Assembly (NCBI GenBank): GCA_900100835.1
Contig: FNCM01000016.1
Location: 1-51,317, forward strand
Length of the DNA: 51,317 bases
Source of the DNA: Selenomonas sp. WCT3
GTDB taxonomy: Bacteria; Bacillota; Negativicutes; Selenomonadales; Selenomonadaceae
Reading direction: 5' to 3'
The translations under genes and the position numbers were made by a program. This document shows positions 33,101-42,041 of the stretch, one piece after another. Below the pieces are notes generated by a model. The model did not search any database. It was not told where the DNA came from and saw nothing but the letters and a program-made list of their open reading frames with translations. Positions within the stretch are counted from its first letter, which is position 1, and each line of letters opens with the position of its first letter.

Positions 33101-36100
33101 GGATAAAACGGTATGGGATGATTTGACCTTTACCGTAACGAAGGATACCAACGGTCATTCGGGCTATTTCACGAAGCAGGAAGGCAGTATGGATACTGTC
33201 GCTAATGCAGGTACTGGTTATGGCGTTGGTTATCATGTTACGATTGGTGGCAGTGATGCCGATAACTATCAGATCAACGGTGCCGATATCACGAATGGTT
33301 CTACGGCGATAGTGACTGGTTCAGGTGGCACAATCAAGAAGCGCGTGATTACGCTGGCACTGGGCGATAGGACAACTGATATCGACAAGACCTATGATGG
33401 CAACAATTCGGTTAAGGTAACGCATAACAACCAGTCGACGAGCGATATTGCGCTGTCGGATGGGCTTGTTCAGTATGCCGATGTCAGCGACCAGCTGATA
33501 ACCACGGATGGGACGAAGTTATCCATTGTAGGCGAATACGATTCGAAAGATGTTAAAAAGTCGAATACCTATGGCCTTGGTGATGACCAGGGCATCAAGT
33601 ATACGGTAAGCGTAGTGGATGGTACCATTGCCGGCAAGGCATCAAATTATGTGTTTAAAACGCAGGACGGTGCGGCAACGCAGACTATTACCGGGGCCAA
33701 AGGAGCCATCAATCCAGTCCACATCAAAAATATCCAGTTCGGCGATGTGGAAAAGACTTATGATGGCTCGGAAGCGGTGAAGGGCGAGCAGACCACAGAT
33801 GTTATTTCGGTAGCGGATATCACCGATGGTACCAAGTCGGTGCTGGTCAGTGGCGATACCCTGGGAAGTATCGTTGATACGAATCGGATTATCGGAACTT
33901 ATGGTTCAGGCAATACCGATGCAACCTTTGCCGAGAATGCCCACGTTCAGCGAGATAACAAAAATGATGTTATCAGCGGCACGGTCAAATACACGGGCAA
34001 GAAAGATGATGGGACGGCGCAGAGCCTTAAAAACAGCATCGTTTCGGATAACTATGCCCTCGATATTGACAGTGAGTACGGCAAGGGGACCATCAATCCG
34101 CTGACTATCAGTGACATCGATAAATTGAATCTGGACCATAGCACCATCACTAAGGCCTATGATGGAAATGCGTCGGTTGCCTATAAGGATGCTCAGGGAG
34201 TAGATCACACGGCGGATGAATTCGTCAACACCCTTCATACGACGGTGGGCAATACCCAGCTTAACCTCAGCTATACAGTTGGTGACGCCTACTATGCCGA
34301 TGCGAATGTTGCCCGTGATAACAGTGGCAATGCAGCCAAGAAGAATGTAACCTATAAGATCAAGGTTACGGAAAATGGTGACTATGCTATCGATAAAGAC
34401 CTGAAAGATGGTAATGGCTATATCACAAAGGTATTCCAGACTGTCAATAACGATGGTGGTATCATCACGCCGCGTAAGTTAAAGGCACAGGCTGCGGCTA
34501 GTGGCTTTACGAAGACTTACGATGCGACCAATGTCGTTTACGATGGCACCACGGCTCTTTCGGGAAATGGTGTCGTTACCTTTACCGGCTATGACAATGC
34601 GGCAGATGGTTTGGTCACTGCTGACCAGGCTGCCAACAACAGTACGGCAGTTTATCAGAATGTCGATGCTGGCACTGGCAAGGCGATTAACTATACGGCC
34701 AAAATCGGCACGGGCAGCGATGCGGTTGCCAACAACTACGATATTTATGTAGCTGATAATAATGGCGGCTGGACAAAGGGGACTTCCTTTACGGCGAATA
34801 ACGGTACGATTAACAAGGCTGGCCTGTATGTGACCTTTGATAATGTCACGAAAACATACGATGGCAATGCCTATGTAAAAGATACCAATAATAATTCGCT
34901 CGTATCGCCGAATTATCATAATGGCATCAAGAGCCGGGACAATGTAGCTGATGATGTCCATGTAGCCTTTGCCTCGCAGGATGACTCGATGTTTGACAGT
35001 GCTGATGTGGCCCGGGATGCAAGTGGACAGGTGACGACGCAGAATGTTACCTATAAGTTCACGCTGGCTGGGTTGCAGGCAGGAAACTATTTCATTGCCG
35101 ATGCCAGTGGTGCCGAGGTTACGACAAAAGAGGGTATCAAGACTGTTCTTAATGGCCTGGGTACGATTAAAACAAAGAACCTTACGGATGCTGATGTCAC
35201 GCTGAACTTTGATACGGTCAATAAAGTCTACGATACCAGTTCGAGCATTACGTATAATCATTCGGCGGCGGACTATGGCGACCAGGCAGGGGCGAAGGAT
35301 GCAGCAGACTATATCAATACGTTTACCATCGGCGGTGTTGTCCTGAAGAATGGGCAGACGGATACCAAGGGGACGAACTACAGTGCCGCTGGTATCTATC
35401 TGAATGCAAGCGGAAATGAGACTGCTGGCGTTGATGCCAATAAGGCGAAATTTACTATTACGCTGACGGATAAGGCAGTTTCGAATTTTGATTTGAGTTC
35501 CGTTTCGTTCTATAATTCGACGACTAAGACGCTGACCAAGACTACGGGGGCGAATACGGCCTCTATCACGCCGAAGAATGTCACGGTATCTTTCCATGAC
35601 CCTGAGGTTACGAAGGTGTATAACGGCAAGACGGACGTGGTGACAGGTTCCACTCAGCAGAATCCGGATGGAACGGCTTTGGCTATCGGCACGAATATCC
35701 TCGATGTATCGGGAATTATCAGTGGCGATAAAGCTGAACTGGATCGTGGTAACATCAACGCCCGTTATGCGGATAAGAATGTCGCCTATGACGGTGCTGG
35801 CAAAGTAACTTCCAAGGATGTCTATTACGATGCGGTACTGAAGGGAGATAATGCGGCAAACTATAAACTCGTTTATGGTACGCAGACATCGTCACTCAAT
35901 GCGGCGAATAAACCGCTCTTAACGCTTACGGGCAAAGGTACGATTACGCCAAAAGAGATAACAGCTGACTTTAACTACAATGGCAATGTTGCCGCAGCTG
36001 ACTACAACAAGAAGACTGGCGATACGATCGCCAATAAGGCCTACGATGGCGAGGATACGGTCAAGTCCCTTTCCAGTAAGACGATCAATGGAGTCAACGG

Positions 36101-38771
36101 CGAGGTGATCCAGCTCAATGATGGCAGTATCAAGGGAACCTATGGCAAATGGACGGCTGATGCAAGTGGTACCCTGACAGGTATCGGTGCCGGCGGCCAG
36201 GCCGAAAAGGGCAGCTTCAAGGCCAATGGTGATGTAAACTGGCTGGGTACGGGCAGTACCGAGGATGAAAAGACTGGCTACAAGGCAGTCAAGTACACGG
36301 GACTCCAGCAGGCTTTGGAAAACGCCACGGATAAGAATGGCACCACAGGTTTCTTTGGCAAGAACTATACGATTGCCGATACGGTGTATTTCACCGAAGC
36401 AGCCCAGAAGGGCAAGATTCGCCAGCTGGCACTTACGGCCAAGGACATTCATGAAAAATGGACGACACCGATTACTAAGGAATATGATGGAACCGATGTG
36501 GTTCAGAATGCCAAGGACCATCTCGGCCTCTATACCGATGTAACGGGCTCCAATATTGATATCAAATACGATTTGAAGTCCGCTGTCTACGATAACGGGC
36601 AGGTCAATGTAGTTTCGGGTCATGGGGTAACCTATACCCTTAACGATTTGGAGCCCCAGGAGTTCACGAACTTCAAGATGGATACTGCGATGCTGGATTC
36701 GTTCAAGAATAAGACTTATACGAATACCGGCAGCATCACGCCGCGGGTACTTAAAATCAAGACGGATAATCTCAGTGGTTATACCAAGACCTATGATGGT
36801 GACACGACGGTCAAGGATGCCAATGGCAATATAATCAACAGCTTTGACTATACCTTTGAAGATGGCCACGGTATCTTGGATAAGGATAACACGGTTAACC
36901 TCACGGTAACAGGAGCCTACCAGGATAAAGATGCTAACGTTGACCCGGACAGCACGGCAAAAGCTGGCAAGCAGATCAACTATAAGCTGGAGCTTACGGG
37001 CAATACGGCCGGCAACTATACGCTGGACAGCAGCAAAACCACCAAAGGTGACGCTACCGAGACGGATGCGAATACCTATAAGGGTGATGGTGCTATCAAG
37101 AAGCGCGTGGTTTATGCCGATTTTGCCGATGGTTATGGCACAGGAATTGATAAGGCTTACGATGGAACGGCTTTGGCTGATGCCGATAAAAACCAGCGCA
37201 AGCACATCAATCTGCTGGATGGTACCGATGAAAATACGGGTGTCATTGCGACGGAAAAGAACAGCATTACGCTGCTGGCGGATTCCATCAGCGCGGCCTA
37301 TGCTGGCAAAGATGTAGCTCGCGATTCCAATGGCAAGGTCACGACCCAGGGGGTATATTTCAGCAATTTCCAGCTTGATGGTGCGACGAAGGACAACTAC
37401 GTAGTCAAAGCCAAAGGCGGCTCGGATAAACTGGTGGGAAGCGGTACCATAACGCCGTTGACGGTGGGGGTATCAATCAAAGAAGGGCCGGTTAAGGAAT
37501 ACGACCGCGATACTTCCCTTACGGGTAAGTATCTTACTGCGGCGAATATCAATGTCGATAACGCCAATATTATTGGTAGCGATACGGTAGGCGTGTTTAT
37601 CAAGTCTGGTAACTATGCGGATTGGAATGCTGGGGATAATAAGGACTACACCTATCAGCTCGGCTGGACCAATGGCAACTATGAATTGGCGGGGGCTGCG
37701 GCAGGTGAAAGCCTGACCACCGATGGTATGACGGCAGCCCTCACGGGGCATAACGGCAAGATTGAAAAACGTCTGCTGATGGTCAAAGATGTTACGAGAG
37801 CCGATAAGGTATACGATGGCACCGATGGTGTGGAAAACGCTGCGGGCAATATCGTTCTCGATGACCGCATCATTGCGGGAGACAATATTGGCCTAAAGGT
37901 TTCGGGTACCTATGACAATGAGGATGCCGCCACCGGCGAAGACACCGATGCATTGCTTGACCATAATGTTTCTTATACGCTGAGCGTGGATAATGCCAAC
38001 TATCAGCTGGATAAGACGTCGGCAGAGGGCAAGGGGACGATTCGCCGCAAAGGTCTGGATATCGTTGCAGATCCGCAGAAAATCAATGTGGGCGAAACGA
38101 TTCCAACGTTCACAGGCAGTGTGAATGGCCTCGTAGTGAAGGACAGCGGTTTGGCAGATGCCTTTACGTTTGGCCCGAAGGATGAAACAGAACTTTCCAA
38201 TGCAAATCCGGGCAAGTATGGCGTATATGGCTGGTATAAGGGCAGGTCGGCAGGCAATCTGGGCAAGAACTACACCTTCAGCCAGAATCCGGCCAATGAA
38301 GAAGCCTTTGTGGTCAATATGGTAGATCCGGGCCGTGAATATCACGATACGGTCAACCCGAAATCCCAGTTCCGTCCGGACCAGACGGCGTATCAGCAGT
38401 CTTCGATGGATGACGTCAGTACCTTCAATGAAATAGCCAAAGCAGCTCTCGAGTACCGTGACAATAATGGCACGGTATTGGGGATCACGACCATCAATAG
38501 TGGTGATATCCACGATGTTGAGGCCGGTGGCGATGTTTCGGAGGGCCTTGATGGCGACTTGAAGGTAGTCGGGGATTTGGACAGCCGTGACAGACTGGCT
38601 AAAATCGGCATTACGGGCAGTGATGTCGTCAATATGGAAAATGTCGATGCTGGCAGTGTAGCTAGTGTTCAAGTGGACAGCCAGGGTGAGATTGTAAATC
38701 TGGAGATTGTGCCGCTTTCCGGTGAAACGTCCAATCGTGATGCCGATGCGGAGATTCAAAACGCCGTATAA
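30117..38771 (+). CDS. Giant TpsA exoprotein (filamentous-haemagglutinin type) with YDG/MBG repeats
   Basis: About 2884 aa. After a signal peptide (LNIGIALTAGMFSIVPVAYG) comes the TPS secretion domain with NVIGWQDFSVAKGESVNF, NYLNIVSG and IYLVNPNGVIFGKGSSVNVG, needed for recognition by the TpsB pore. GLUG-like repeats follow (NSYSEDNLSGSATGGFVGY), then 16 tandem units of about 124 aa from roughly residue 700 to 2600, each opening with a K.YDG-type motif (KTYDGTADV, KTYDGNNSV, KAYDGNASV, KVYDGTDGV and others), and a final MBG-like domain. The protein is acidic, with very few cysteines. It is probably a secreted or surface fibre. The start is ATG 30117 after GGAG; GTG 30108 is possible. Confidence 0.9.
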   Translation: MGQKKRTEQLVLNIGIALTAGMFSIVPVAYGAPVSDGVKTAGVTIDPVAAANAGCVDTNITSTAQNNVIGWQDFSVAKGESVNFNDKHNYLNIVSGQNTSQIDGAINSQGGNIYLVNPNGVIFGKGSSVNVGAGSFNVSTRYLDSAKTAKTVTDTTAIPTVIDNASSTMASDIVNMGSIAANSVVLEGNNIRFMNSGTTDNTVNVTNNDISFNAGGYVHIGNTSGAAVAGYKVNGTDISTMTDATAKANAEADTYYKLINSLNSIADDGTGSYMLSSNIDLNNGDGYSKNSGSFSGKLDGMGFTIKNLVTAQGLFPILDGAAVYNLGIVNAKINADGTGIKNRGFGALAGKAQNGTVIDSVYSTGGTIKGAGAGGIVGRAGGVTINNSYSEDNLSGSATGGFVGYVEAGENEITNSYFVGSASYVFAGGAASQGIDGLPKITISNSYSKTTTGDYFENTAITAKNSVTLTASGVTVYDSTGTSKNSSVYSREDMNYHNVYESMGWDITSTGGVTIDKNTGAVTRPTWRIYEGRNTPVLTSMLKGIKTVSYNYGYFKADGSQDTQVAVYNNVTGKTGIGSNVKDGKSNDLPAYDKTAEPEGLIYNGDTLKIVDKDDNALNAKDVASFFKTTGASTVDVADVNYDVNGRKNSTYDASSKTTNKLALLWSNQQGYDLVGGNISISPRTVTVNTEDFSNKKVEKDYDGSASANNAFKSLISGSGTTSTGILAADADNVTVEFSGNVSFVDGNGQADSSVGTNKDVKFEDGGFSLSYSDDAAGRAAENNYVLESNFQGGQTLSGVGTINQAKLVIDFASGYGTGINKTYDGTADVVNETDANNNITKQNLPTADMFTLTGIITHKDANNKDQGEDVRIDLGSATANYINSDGSTTKNAGDHAVRYGGLKLTGTAAQNYRLVNADGDVLYSEAYNGVGTDVNKTTGGHLDGSGTIAKKNISLGGFSVNGAAQGAEKTYDDTEFYDDALGQNVYSDEVIHNADKTVWDDLTFTVTKDTNGHSGYFTKQEGSMDTVANAGTGYGVGYHVTIGGSDADNYQINGADITNGSTAIVTGSGGTIKKRVITLALGDRTTDIDKTYDGNNSVKVTHNNQSTSDIALSDGLVQYADVSDQLITTDGTKLSIVGEYDSKDVKKSNTYGLGDDQGIKYTVSVVDGTIAGKASNYVFKTQDGAATQTITGAKGAINPVHIKNIQFGDVEKTYDGSEAVKGEQTTDVISVADITDGTKSVLVSGDTLGSIVDTNRIIGTYGSGNTDATFAENAHVQRDNKNDVISGTVKYTGKKDDGTAQSLKNSIVSDNYALDIDSEYGKGTINPLTISDIDKLNLDHSTITKAYDGNASVAYKDAQGVDHTADEFVNTLHTTVGNTQLNLSYTVGDAYYADANVARDNSGNAAKKNVTYKIKVTENGDYAIDKDLKDGNGYITKVFQTVNNDGGIITPRKLKAQAAASGFTKTYDATNVVYDGTTALSGNGVVTFTGYDNAADGLVTADQAANNSTAVYQNVDAGTGKAINYTAKIGTGSDAVANNYDIYVADNNGGWTKGTSFTANNGTINKAGLYVTFDNVTKTYDGNAYVKDTNNNSLVSPNYHNGIKSRDNVADDVHVAFASQDDSMFDSADVARDASGQVTTQNVTYKFTLAGLQAGNYFIADASGAEVTTKEGIKTVLNGLGTIKTKNLTDADVTLNFDTVNKVYDTSSSITYNHSAADYGDQAGAKDAADYINTFTIGGVVLKNGQTDTKGTNYSAAGIYLNASGNETAGVDANKAKFTITLTDKAVSNFDLSSVSFYNSTTKTLTKTTGANTASITPKNVTVSFHDPEVTKVYNGKTDVVTGSTQQNPDGTALAIGTNILDVSGIISGDKAELDRGNINARYADKNVAYDGAGKVTSKDVYYDAVLKGDNAANYKLVYGTQTSSLNAANKPLLTLTGKGTITPKEITADFNYNGNVAAADYNKKTGDTIANKAYDGEDTVKSLSSKTINGVNGEVIQLNDGSIKGTYGKWTADASGTLTGIGAGGQAEKGSFKANGDVNWLGTGSTEDEKTGYKAVKYTGLQQALENATDKNGTTGFFGKNYTIADTVYFTEAAQKGKIRQLALTAKDIHEKWTTPITKEYDGTDVVQNAKDHLGLYTDVTGSNIDIKYDLKSAVYDNGQVNVVSGHGVTYTLNDLEPQEFTNFKMDTAMLDSFKNKTYTNTGSITPRVLKIKTDNLSGYTKTYDGDTTVKDANGNIINSFDYTFEDGHGILDKDNTVNLTVTGAYQDKDANVDPDSTAKAGKQINYKLELTGNTAGNYTLDSSKTTKGDATETDANTYKGDGAIKKRVVYADFADGYGTGIDKAYDGTALADADKNQRKHINLLDGTDENTGVIATEKNSITLLADSISAAYAGKDVARDSNGKVTTQGVYFSNFQLDGATKDNYVVKAKGGSDKLVGSGTITPLTVGVSIKEGPVKEYDRDTSLTGKYLTAANINVDNANIIGSDTVGVFIKSGNYADWNAGDNKDYTYQLGWTNGNYELAGAAAGESLTTDGMTAALTGHNGKIEKRLLMVKDVTRADKVYDGTDGVENAAGNIVLDDRIIAGDNIGLKVSGTYDNEDAATGEDTDALLDHNVSYTLSVDNANYQLDKTSAEGKGTIRRKGLDIVADPQKINVGETIPTFTGSVNGLVVKDSGLADAFTFGPKDETELSNANPGKYGVYGWYKGRSAGNLGKNYTFSQNPANEEAFVVNMVDPGREYHDTVNPKSQFRPDQTAYQQSSMDDVSTFNEIAKAALEYRDNNGTVLGITTINSGDIHDVEAGGDVSEGLDGDLKVVGDLDSRDRLAKIGITGSDVVNMENVDAGSVASVQVDSQGEIVNLEIVPLSGETSNRDADAEIQNAV
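32211..37850 (+). repeat. Sixteen diverged tandem YDG-domain coding repeats
   Basis: The motif coding K(T/A/V/E)YDG or close variants recurs 16 times at an average spacing of about 373 bp (first near 32211, last near 37807). Variants include YDD, YDA, YDT, YNG and YDR. Each unit ends with a G.(G)TI.(K/P)(K/R) linker, such as GTINQAKL, GTIAKKNI or GTIKTKNL. Protein-level similarity is clear while the DNA has diverged, so the array is old. Confidence 0.8.
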
Positions 38772-38800
38772 CGATAAGGGAGAAAGAAGGATGCAGTAAG

Positions 38801-40486
38801 ATGAAGAAACAGTGGAAGAAACAACTCACGGCAAGTGTGACAGCCGTTTCACTTCTCGGTGCGCTTAGTGGCAGTGCCATGGCGGCATCTTCTTTGTCAA
38901 AACCGGGAGAAGATGTCAAGCAGCAAATACCGGCACCAAAGGCCGAAGTTCAAGATGAGGCCAAGGGGCAGTCGCAGGTACAGCCTGAGGTGGAATTTAC
39001 GATTGGGAATTTCACGCTGGATGCCCATGAACTTTATCTGGATAAGGCCGAACTTACGCGTATCCTTCAAAATGGTATGGGCAAGAACCGCACGATGAGT
39101 CAGCTCAATGTGACGCTGAACTCCATTACGCGGTATTGCCGACAGCATGGCTATCCAGCTGCCGCTGCTTATGTGCCGGCTCAGGAGAGCAGCGATGGCA
39201 TGATTATCATCAAGGTGATTCCGGGCCGCTATGGCGAGATAAAACTCGACAACCAGACCCGCATGAAGGAAAAAGTGGCCAGGGGCTTTGTCAATGGTCT
39301 TAAACCCGGGGATATCATCCGGACGAAGAATCTAGAGTCAGCCCTGTACTCCCTGTCGGATATCAGCGGCACCCGGGCTGTGGGTGTACTGAGCCCAGGC
39401 AAGGAGTTCGGTACCAGTGATTTGACCGTTCGCATCGAAAAGGGCAAGGGGGCCAATACGATTCTCTACGTGGAGAACTACGGCAGCCAGAATTCCGGCC
39501 GCTATCGCTATGGCCTCCAGCACAATATCTACGATGTGGGCGGCAATGGCGGCAAGGCCAGTGTTGGTACAATGATTTCCAATGCCGATATGCATAACTA
39601 CTATGCCAACTATGAGGCCCTTATCGGCCACGGCGGCACAATGCTGGGCTTTGGTTACAGCCGCATGGACTACAAGGTTGGTGGCAGTATGCGAAGCCTT
39701 GGCGCCAACGGTGTGGCCAATACCTACAGTGTATTTGGCAGCCGGCCGCTCTATCACTTTACGCGCAGCGGTCTGACGGCAACTTATGGTTACGATTATC
39801 GCAAGCTGAAGGATGACATGGATATGTTTAACGACAGCAAGCGGAAGCATTCCCATAGCGTTCATGCCGGCGTCAACGGCTTTGAGCGCCGCGACGGCTT
39901 TACGGCCAACTATGGTGCTACGGTTACGACAGGAACTTTGGGCTTTGACAGTGCTGACGCCCGCCGGACTTTAGCAGACAGTCATTCGGAGGGCCGTTTC
40001 ACCAAGGGGGAGGCCAATGTAACAGCGGTTCAGCGAATCGGCCATCGCGCTGACGTGATGGTTAAGGGGAGCGGCCAGATTGCCAGCCGCAATCTTGACG
40101 GTTCCGAGGAGATGTATCTCGGTGGCTCCAGTGGTGTGCGTGCCTATCCGCAGGGCGAAGGCTCTGGTGATGAAGGCATAATGGGAACCGTGGAGACACG
40201 GTTCTATACCGATGTTCCAGGACTGGTGTTCAGTACCTATATCGATGGCGGTCACGTCTGGTTCAACAACGACAGATCCTTGGATCGTCAGGGCAGTGCT
40301 GGTTCACTGGGGCAGTGGTCTAGCGGCGAAACCCTCTGGGGATGGGGCTTGGGGCTCTCCTATACGAAAGCCAATGATTGGTTCACTCGTTTGGATTATG
40401 CCCGCCGTATCGGCGACGACCCGAATCTTTCCAAAGCCGCGCTGGCTAAAGGTCGTACGTGGTTTATGATGGGAAAAATCTGGTAA
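38801..40486 (+). CDS. TpsB outer-membrane transporter (ShlB/FhaC family)
   Basis: 561 aa. A signal peptide (VTAVSLLGALSGSAMAA) and a charged linker precede POTRA-type domains (about residues 65-225, including NRTMSQLNVTLNSITRYCRQ and IIIKVIPGRYGEIKLD). The rest is a 16-strand-type beta-barrel with the conserved VRAYPQGEGSGDEG loop, equivalent to the VRGY motif of FhaC, and a C-terminal aromatic residue (GKIW), as in outer-membrane proteins. It exports the adjacent TpsA through the outer membrane. It lies 29 bp after tpsA, so the substrate gene comes first in this operon. Confidence 0.93.
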   Translation: MKKQWKKQLTASVTAVSLLGALSGSAMAASSLSKPGEDVKQQIPAPKAEVQDEAKGQSQVQPEVEFTIGNFTLDAHELYLDKAELTRILQNGMGKNRTMSQLNVTLNSITRYCRQHGYPAAAAYVPAQESSDGMIIIKVIPGRYGEIKLDNQTRMKEKVARGFVNGLKPGDIIRTKNLESALYSLSDISGTRAVGVLSPGKEFGTSDLTVRIEKGKGANTILYVENYGSQNSGRYRYGLQHNIYDVGGNGGKASVGTMISNADMHNYYANYEALIGHGGTMLGFGYSRMDYKVGGSMRSLGANGVANTYSVFGSRPLYHFTRSGLTATYGYDYRKLKDDMDMFNDSKRKHSHSVHAGVNGFERRDGFTANYGATVTTGTLGFDSADARRTLADSHSEGRFTKGEANVTAVQRIGHRADVMVKGSGQIASRNLDGSEEMYLGGSSGVRAYPQGEGSGDEGIMGTVETRFYTDVPGLVFSTYIDGGHVWFNNDRSLDRQGSAGSLGQWSSGETLWGWGLGLSYTKANDWFTRLDYARRIGDDPNLSKAALAKGRTWFMMGKIW

Positions 40487-40512
40487 AATACAAAACAAGA
40501 AAAAAGAAATTG

Positions 40513-40558
40513 TTCGGCAGGGAGGAAATTTGTCCTTCCTGCCGAATTAATTTATATA
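40513..40558 (+). terminator. Hairpin after tpsB, probable terminator
   Basis: 14-bp stem with one G-U pair, TTCGGCAGGGAGGA / TCCTTCCTGCCGAA (40513-40546), followed by TTAATTTATAT rather than a clean T-run. Confidence 0.55.
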
Positions 40559-40617
40559 TACTAAAAGTAGTTATGATTGCGATGTAATAGCGGAATGCTT
40601 GAATAGGAGTGGAAGAT

Positions 40618-41031
40618 ATGGCAGGTAAAATCAAAAATTGTCCGATGTGTGGCAAATTGTTTGCTGATACGGGTCATCGCGTTTGTATGGACTGTTATGA
40701 GAAAATCCTTGAAAAAGAGGCAGAAGTGGTGAACTATGTTCGCGATAATCCGGGGTCGAAGATTCCGGAAATCGTTGAGGCTACTGGTGCACCAGAAGGC
40801 ATGATCAAGAAGATGATCCGTGAGGGTCGCTTCGAGCAGATCGGTGTCAAGATGAGCTATCCCTGCGAGAAGTGTGGCAAGCCAATCATTACGGGCAAGA
40901 TTTGTTCCAGCTGTCAGGAGGAACTCCATAAGGAGCTCCAGAAAAAGGCATCGGCAATTACTGCCGCCAAACAGGCAGCCAAACCGACCGGTCATGGGCA
41001 CGGAATGTATTCGAAAAACAACCTTAGTTAA
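40618..41031 (+). CDS. Flagellar-operon zinc-ribbon protein, YvyF/TIGR03826 type
   Basis: 137 aa from ATG 40618, 8 nt after GGAG. An N-terminal Cys pair set (NCPMCGKLF..VCMDCYEK) and a second set (YPCEKCGKPI..ICSSCQEE) form two zinc ribbons around a winged-helix-like centre (SKIPEIVEATGAPEGMIKKM). This matches the Firmicutes YvyF family, found just before flgM. Its role in flagellar gene control is not well defined. A terminator separates it from flgM. Confidence 0.8.
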   Translation: MAGKIKNCPMCGKLFADTGHRVCMDCYEKILEKEAEVVNYVRDNPGSKIPEIVEATGAPEGMIKKMIREGRFEQIGVKMSYPCEKCGKPIITGKICSSCQEELHKELQKKASAITAAKQAAKPTGHGHGMYSKNNLS

Positions 41032-41106
41032 TTGTCAAACATGAAATAAGGCGAAAAACAGAGAAAAAGGAAGAAGAACAGCTATAAATGCTATAAATGG
41101 CCGAAA

Positions 41107-41135
41107 AGCAGGAGTTAAGTCTCCTGCTTTTTTTT
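41107..41135 (+). terminator. Terminator between the yvyF-like gene and flgM
   Basis: Perfect 8-bp stem AGCAGGAG/CTCCTGCT with loop TTAAGT, followed by seven T residues. A short direct repeat GCTATAAATG-CTATAAATGG precedes it at 41081-41100. Confidence 0.88.
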
Positions 41136-41215
41136 ACGATACTTTAACCAGAAGACATAAAAAGAATCCTTATGGGTCTTAGAAAGTCATAGTTTTAAAC
41201 AGGTGGTGAAATTAT

Positions 41216-41494
41216 ATGCTTATCAACAACAATATTCAGGCAGTGACTGGCGCTTACAATGTAAGCTCGACGGGTGGTGCAAGACGCAATGGAGCTGTAG
41301 ACCGGGCACATAAAGCGGACGAAGTAGTATTCTCCAGTGAAGCCCAGACCTTCAGCAATATGTTGCAGAAACTTCGGGGGATGGATGAGAATCGCGCCGA
41401 AAAGGTAGAAGCACTTCGTCAGCAGGTTGCTGATGGGACCTACGAAGTAGACAGCAAGAGTCTGGCAGACCGTTTACTGGATACGCGTTTCTGA
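41216..41494 (+). CDS. flgM: FlgM anti-sigma-28 factor
   Basis: 92-aa inhibitor of the flagellar sigma factor, itself secreted through the flagellar export apparatus once the hook is complete. The disordered Ser/Gly/Asp-rich N-terminal half and the sigma-binding C-terminal helices (RAEKVEALRQQVADGTYEV and SLADRLLDTRF) are typical. GGTGG precedes the ATG. It heads the flgM-flgN-flgK-flgL gene string. Confidence 0.88.
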   Translation: MLINNNIQAVTGAYNVSSTGGARRNGAVDRAHKADEVVFSSEAQTFSNMLQKLRGMDENRAEKVEALRQQVADGTYEVDSKSLADRLLDTRF

Positions 41495-41526
41495 TGAAAA
41501 TCTATTCCTGAGAACGGAGGCAGCCT

Positions 41527-42012
41527 ATGTGGCAGGAAATTGCAGCAATACTTAATGATCTGAATAAAGTTTATCTGCAGCTCATCGAGCTCGGGACAAG
41601 AAAGAAGAAGGCACTGGTCACGATTGACATGAAGACCCTTGAGGAACTTGTTAAAGAGGAAGATGCCTTAACGAAGAAAATCAGGGAGTTGGAGCAGAAG
41701 CGCCAGAAAGTGTTGATTCACATGGCTGTGGAAAATTGTTCCATCAAACAGGATACCAAGATGGAAGATTTGGTGCGTATGGCACCAACACCACAGTTAC
41801 AGCAGATCTTGGGCCAACTCCATAGTTCGCTGTCGAAACATACAGCCGAAGCAAAAGAGCTGAGCGAGGGCAACAGCCTGCTTATTCGTGGAGCTATGCA
41901 GGCCGTTGCCTTCCATTTGAACCGGATTGGCGGCGCTACCGTTGAGCCTACTTATGGGCAGAGTGGCGGGGAAGTAGTCAGCCATCGGAAAAATTATGAA
42001 TTCGATGCCTGA
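41527..42012 (+). CDS. flgN: FlgN-family export chaperone
   Basis: 161 aa, almost wholly helical or coiled-coil (LNDLNKVYLQLIELGTRKKK, LEELVKEEDALTKKIRELEQ). Its position between flgM and flgK and its length fit FlgN, the chaperone for the hook-filament junction proteins FlgK and FlgL. GGAGG precedes ATG 41527. Confidence 0.82.
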   Translation: MWQEIAAILNDLNKVYLQLIELGTRKKKALVTIDMKTLEELVKEEDALTKKIRELEQKRQKVLIHMAVENCSIKQDTKMEDLVRMAPTPQLQQILGQLHSSLSKHTAEAKELSEGNSLLIRGAMQAVAFHLNRIGGATVEPTYGQSGGEVVSHRKNYEFDA

Positions 42013-42041
42013 AGGCATATCGATAAAACAAGGGTGGGAAG

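Noticed and set aside
34479..37205. Long minus-strand ORFs (372 and 428 codons) inside tpsA
   Set aside because: They run opposite the repeated YDG domains and reflect the codon bias of the repeats. They encode Ile/Arg-rich sequence without recognisable motifs.
32211..37850. CRISPR-like or tandem DNA repeat array
   Set aside because: The periodicity of about 373 bp is at the protein level with diverged DNA; there are no short identical repeats with spacers.
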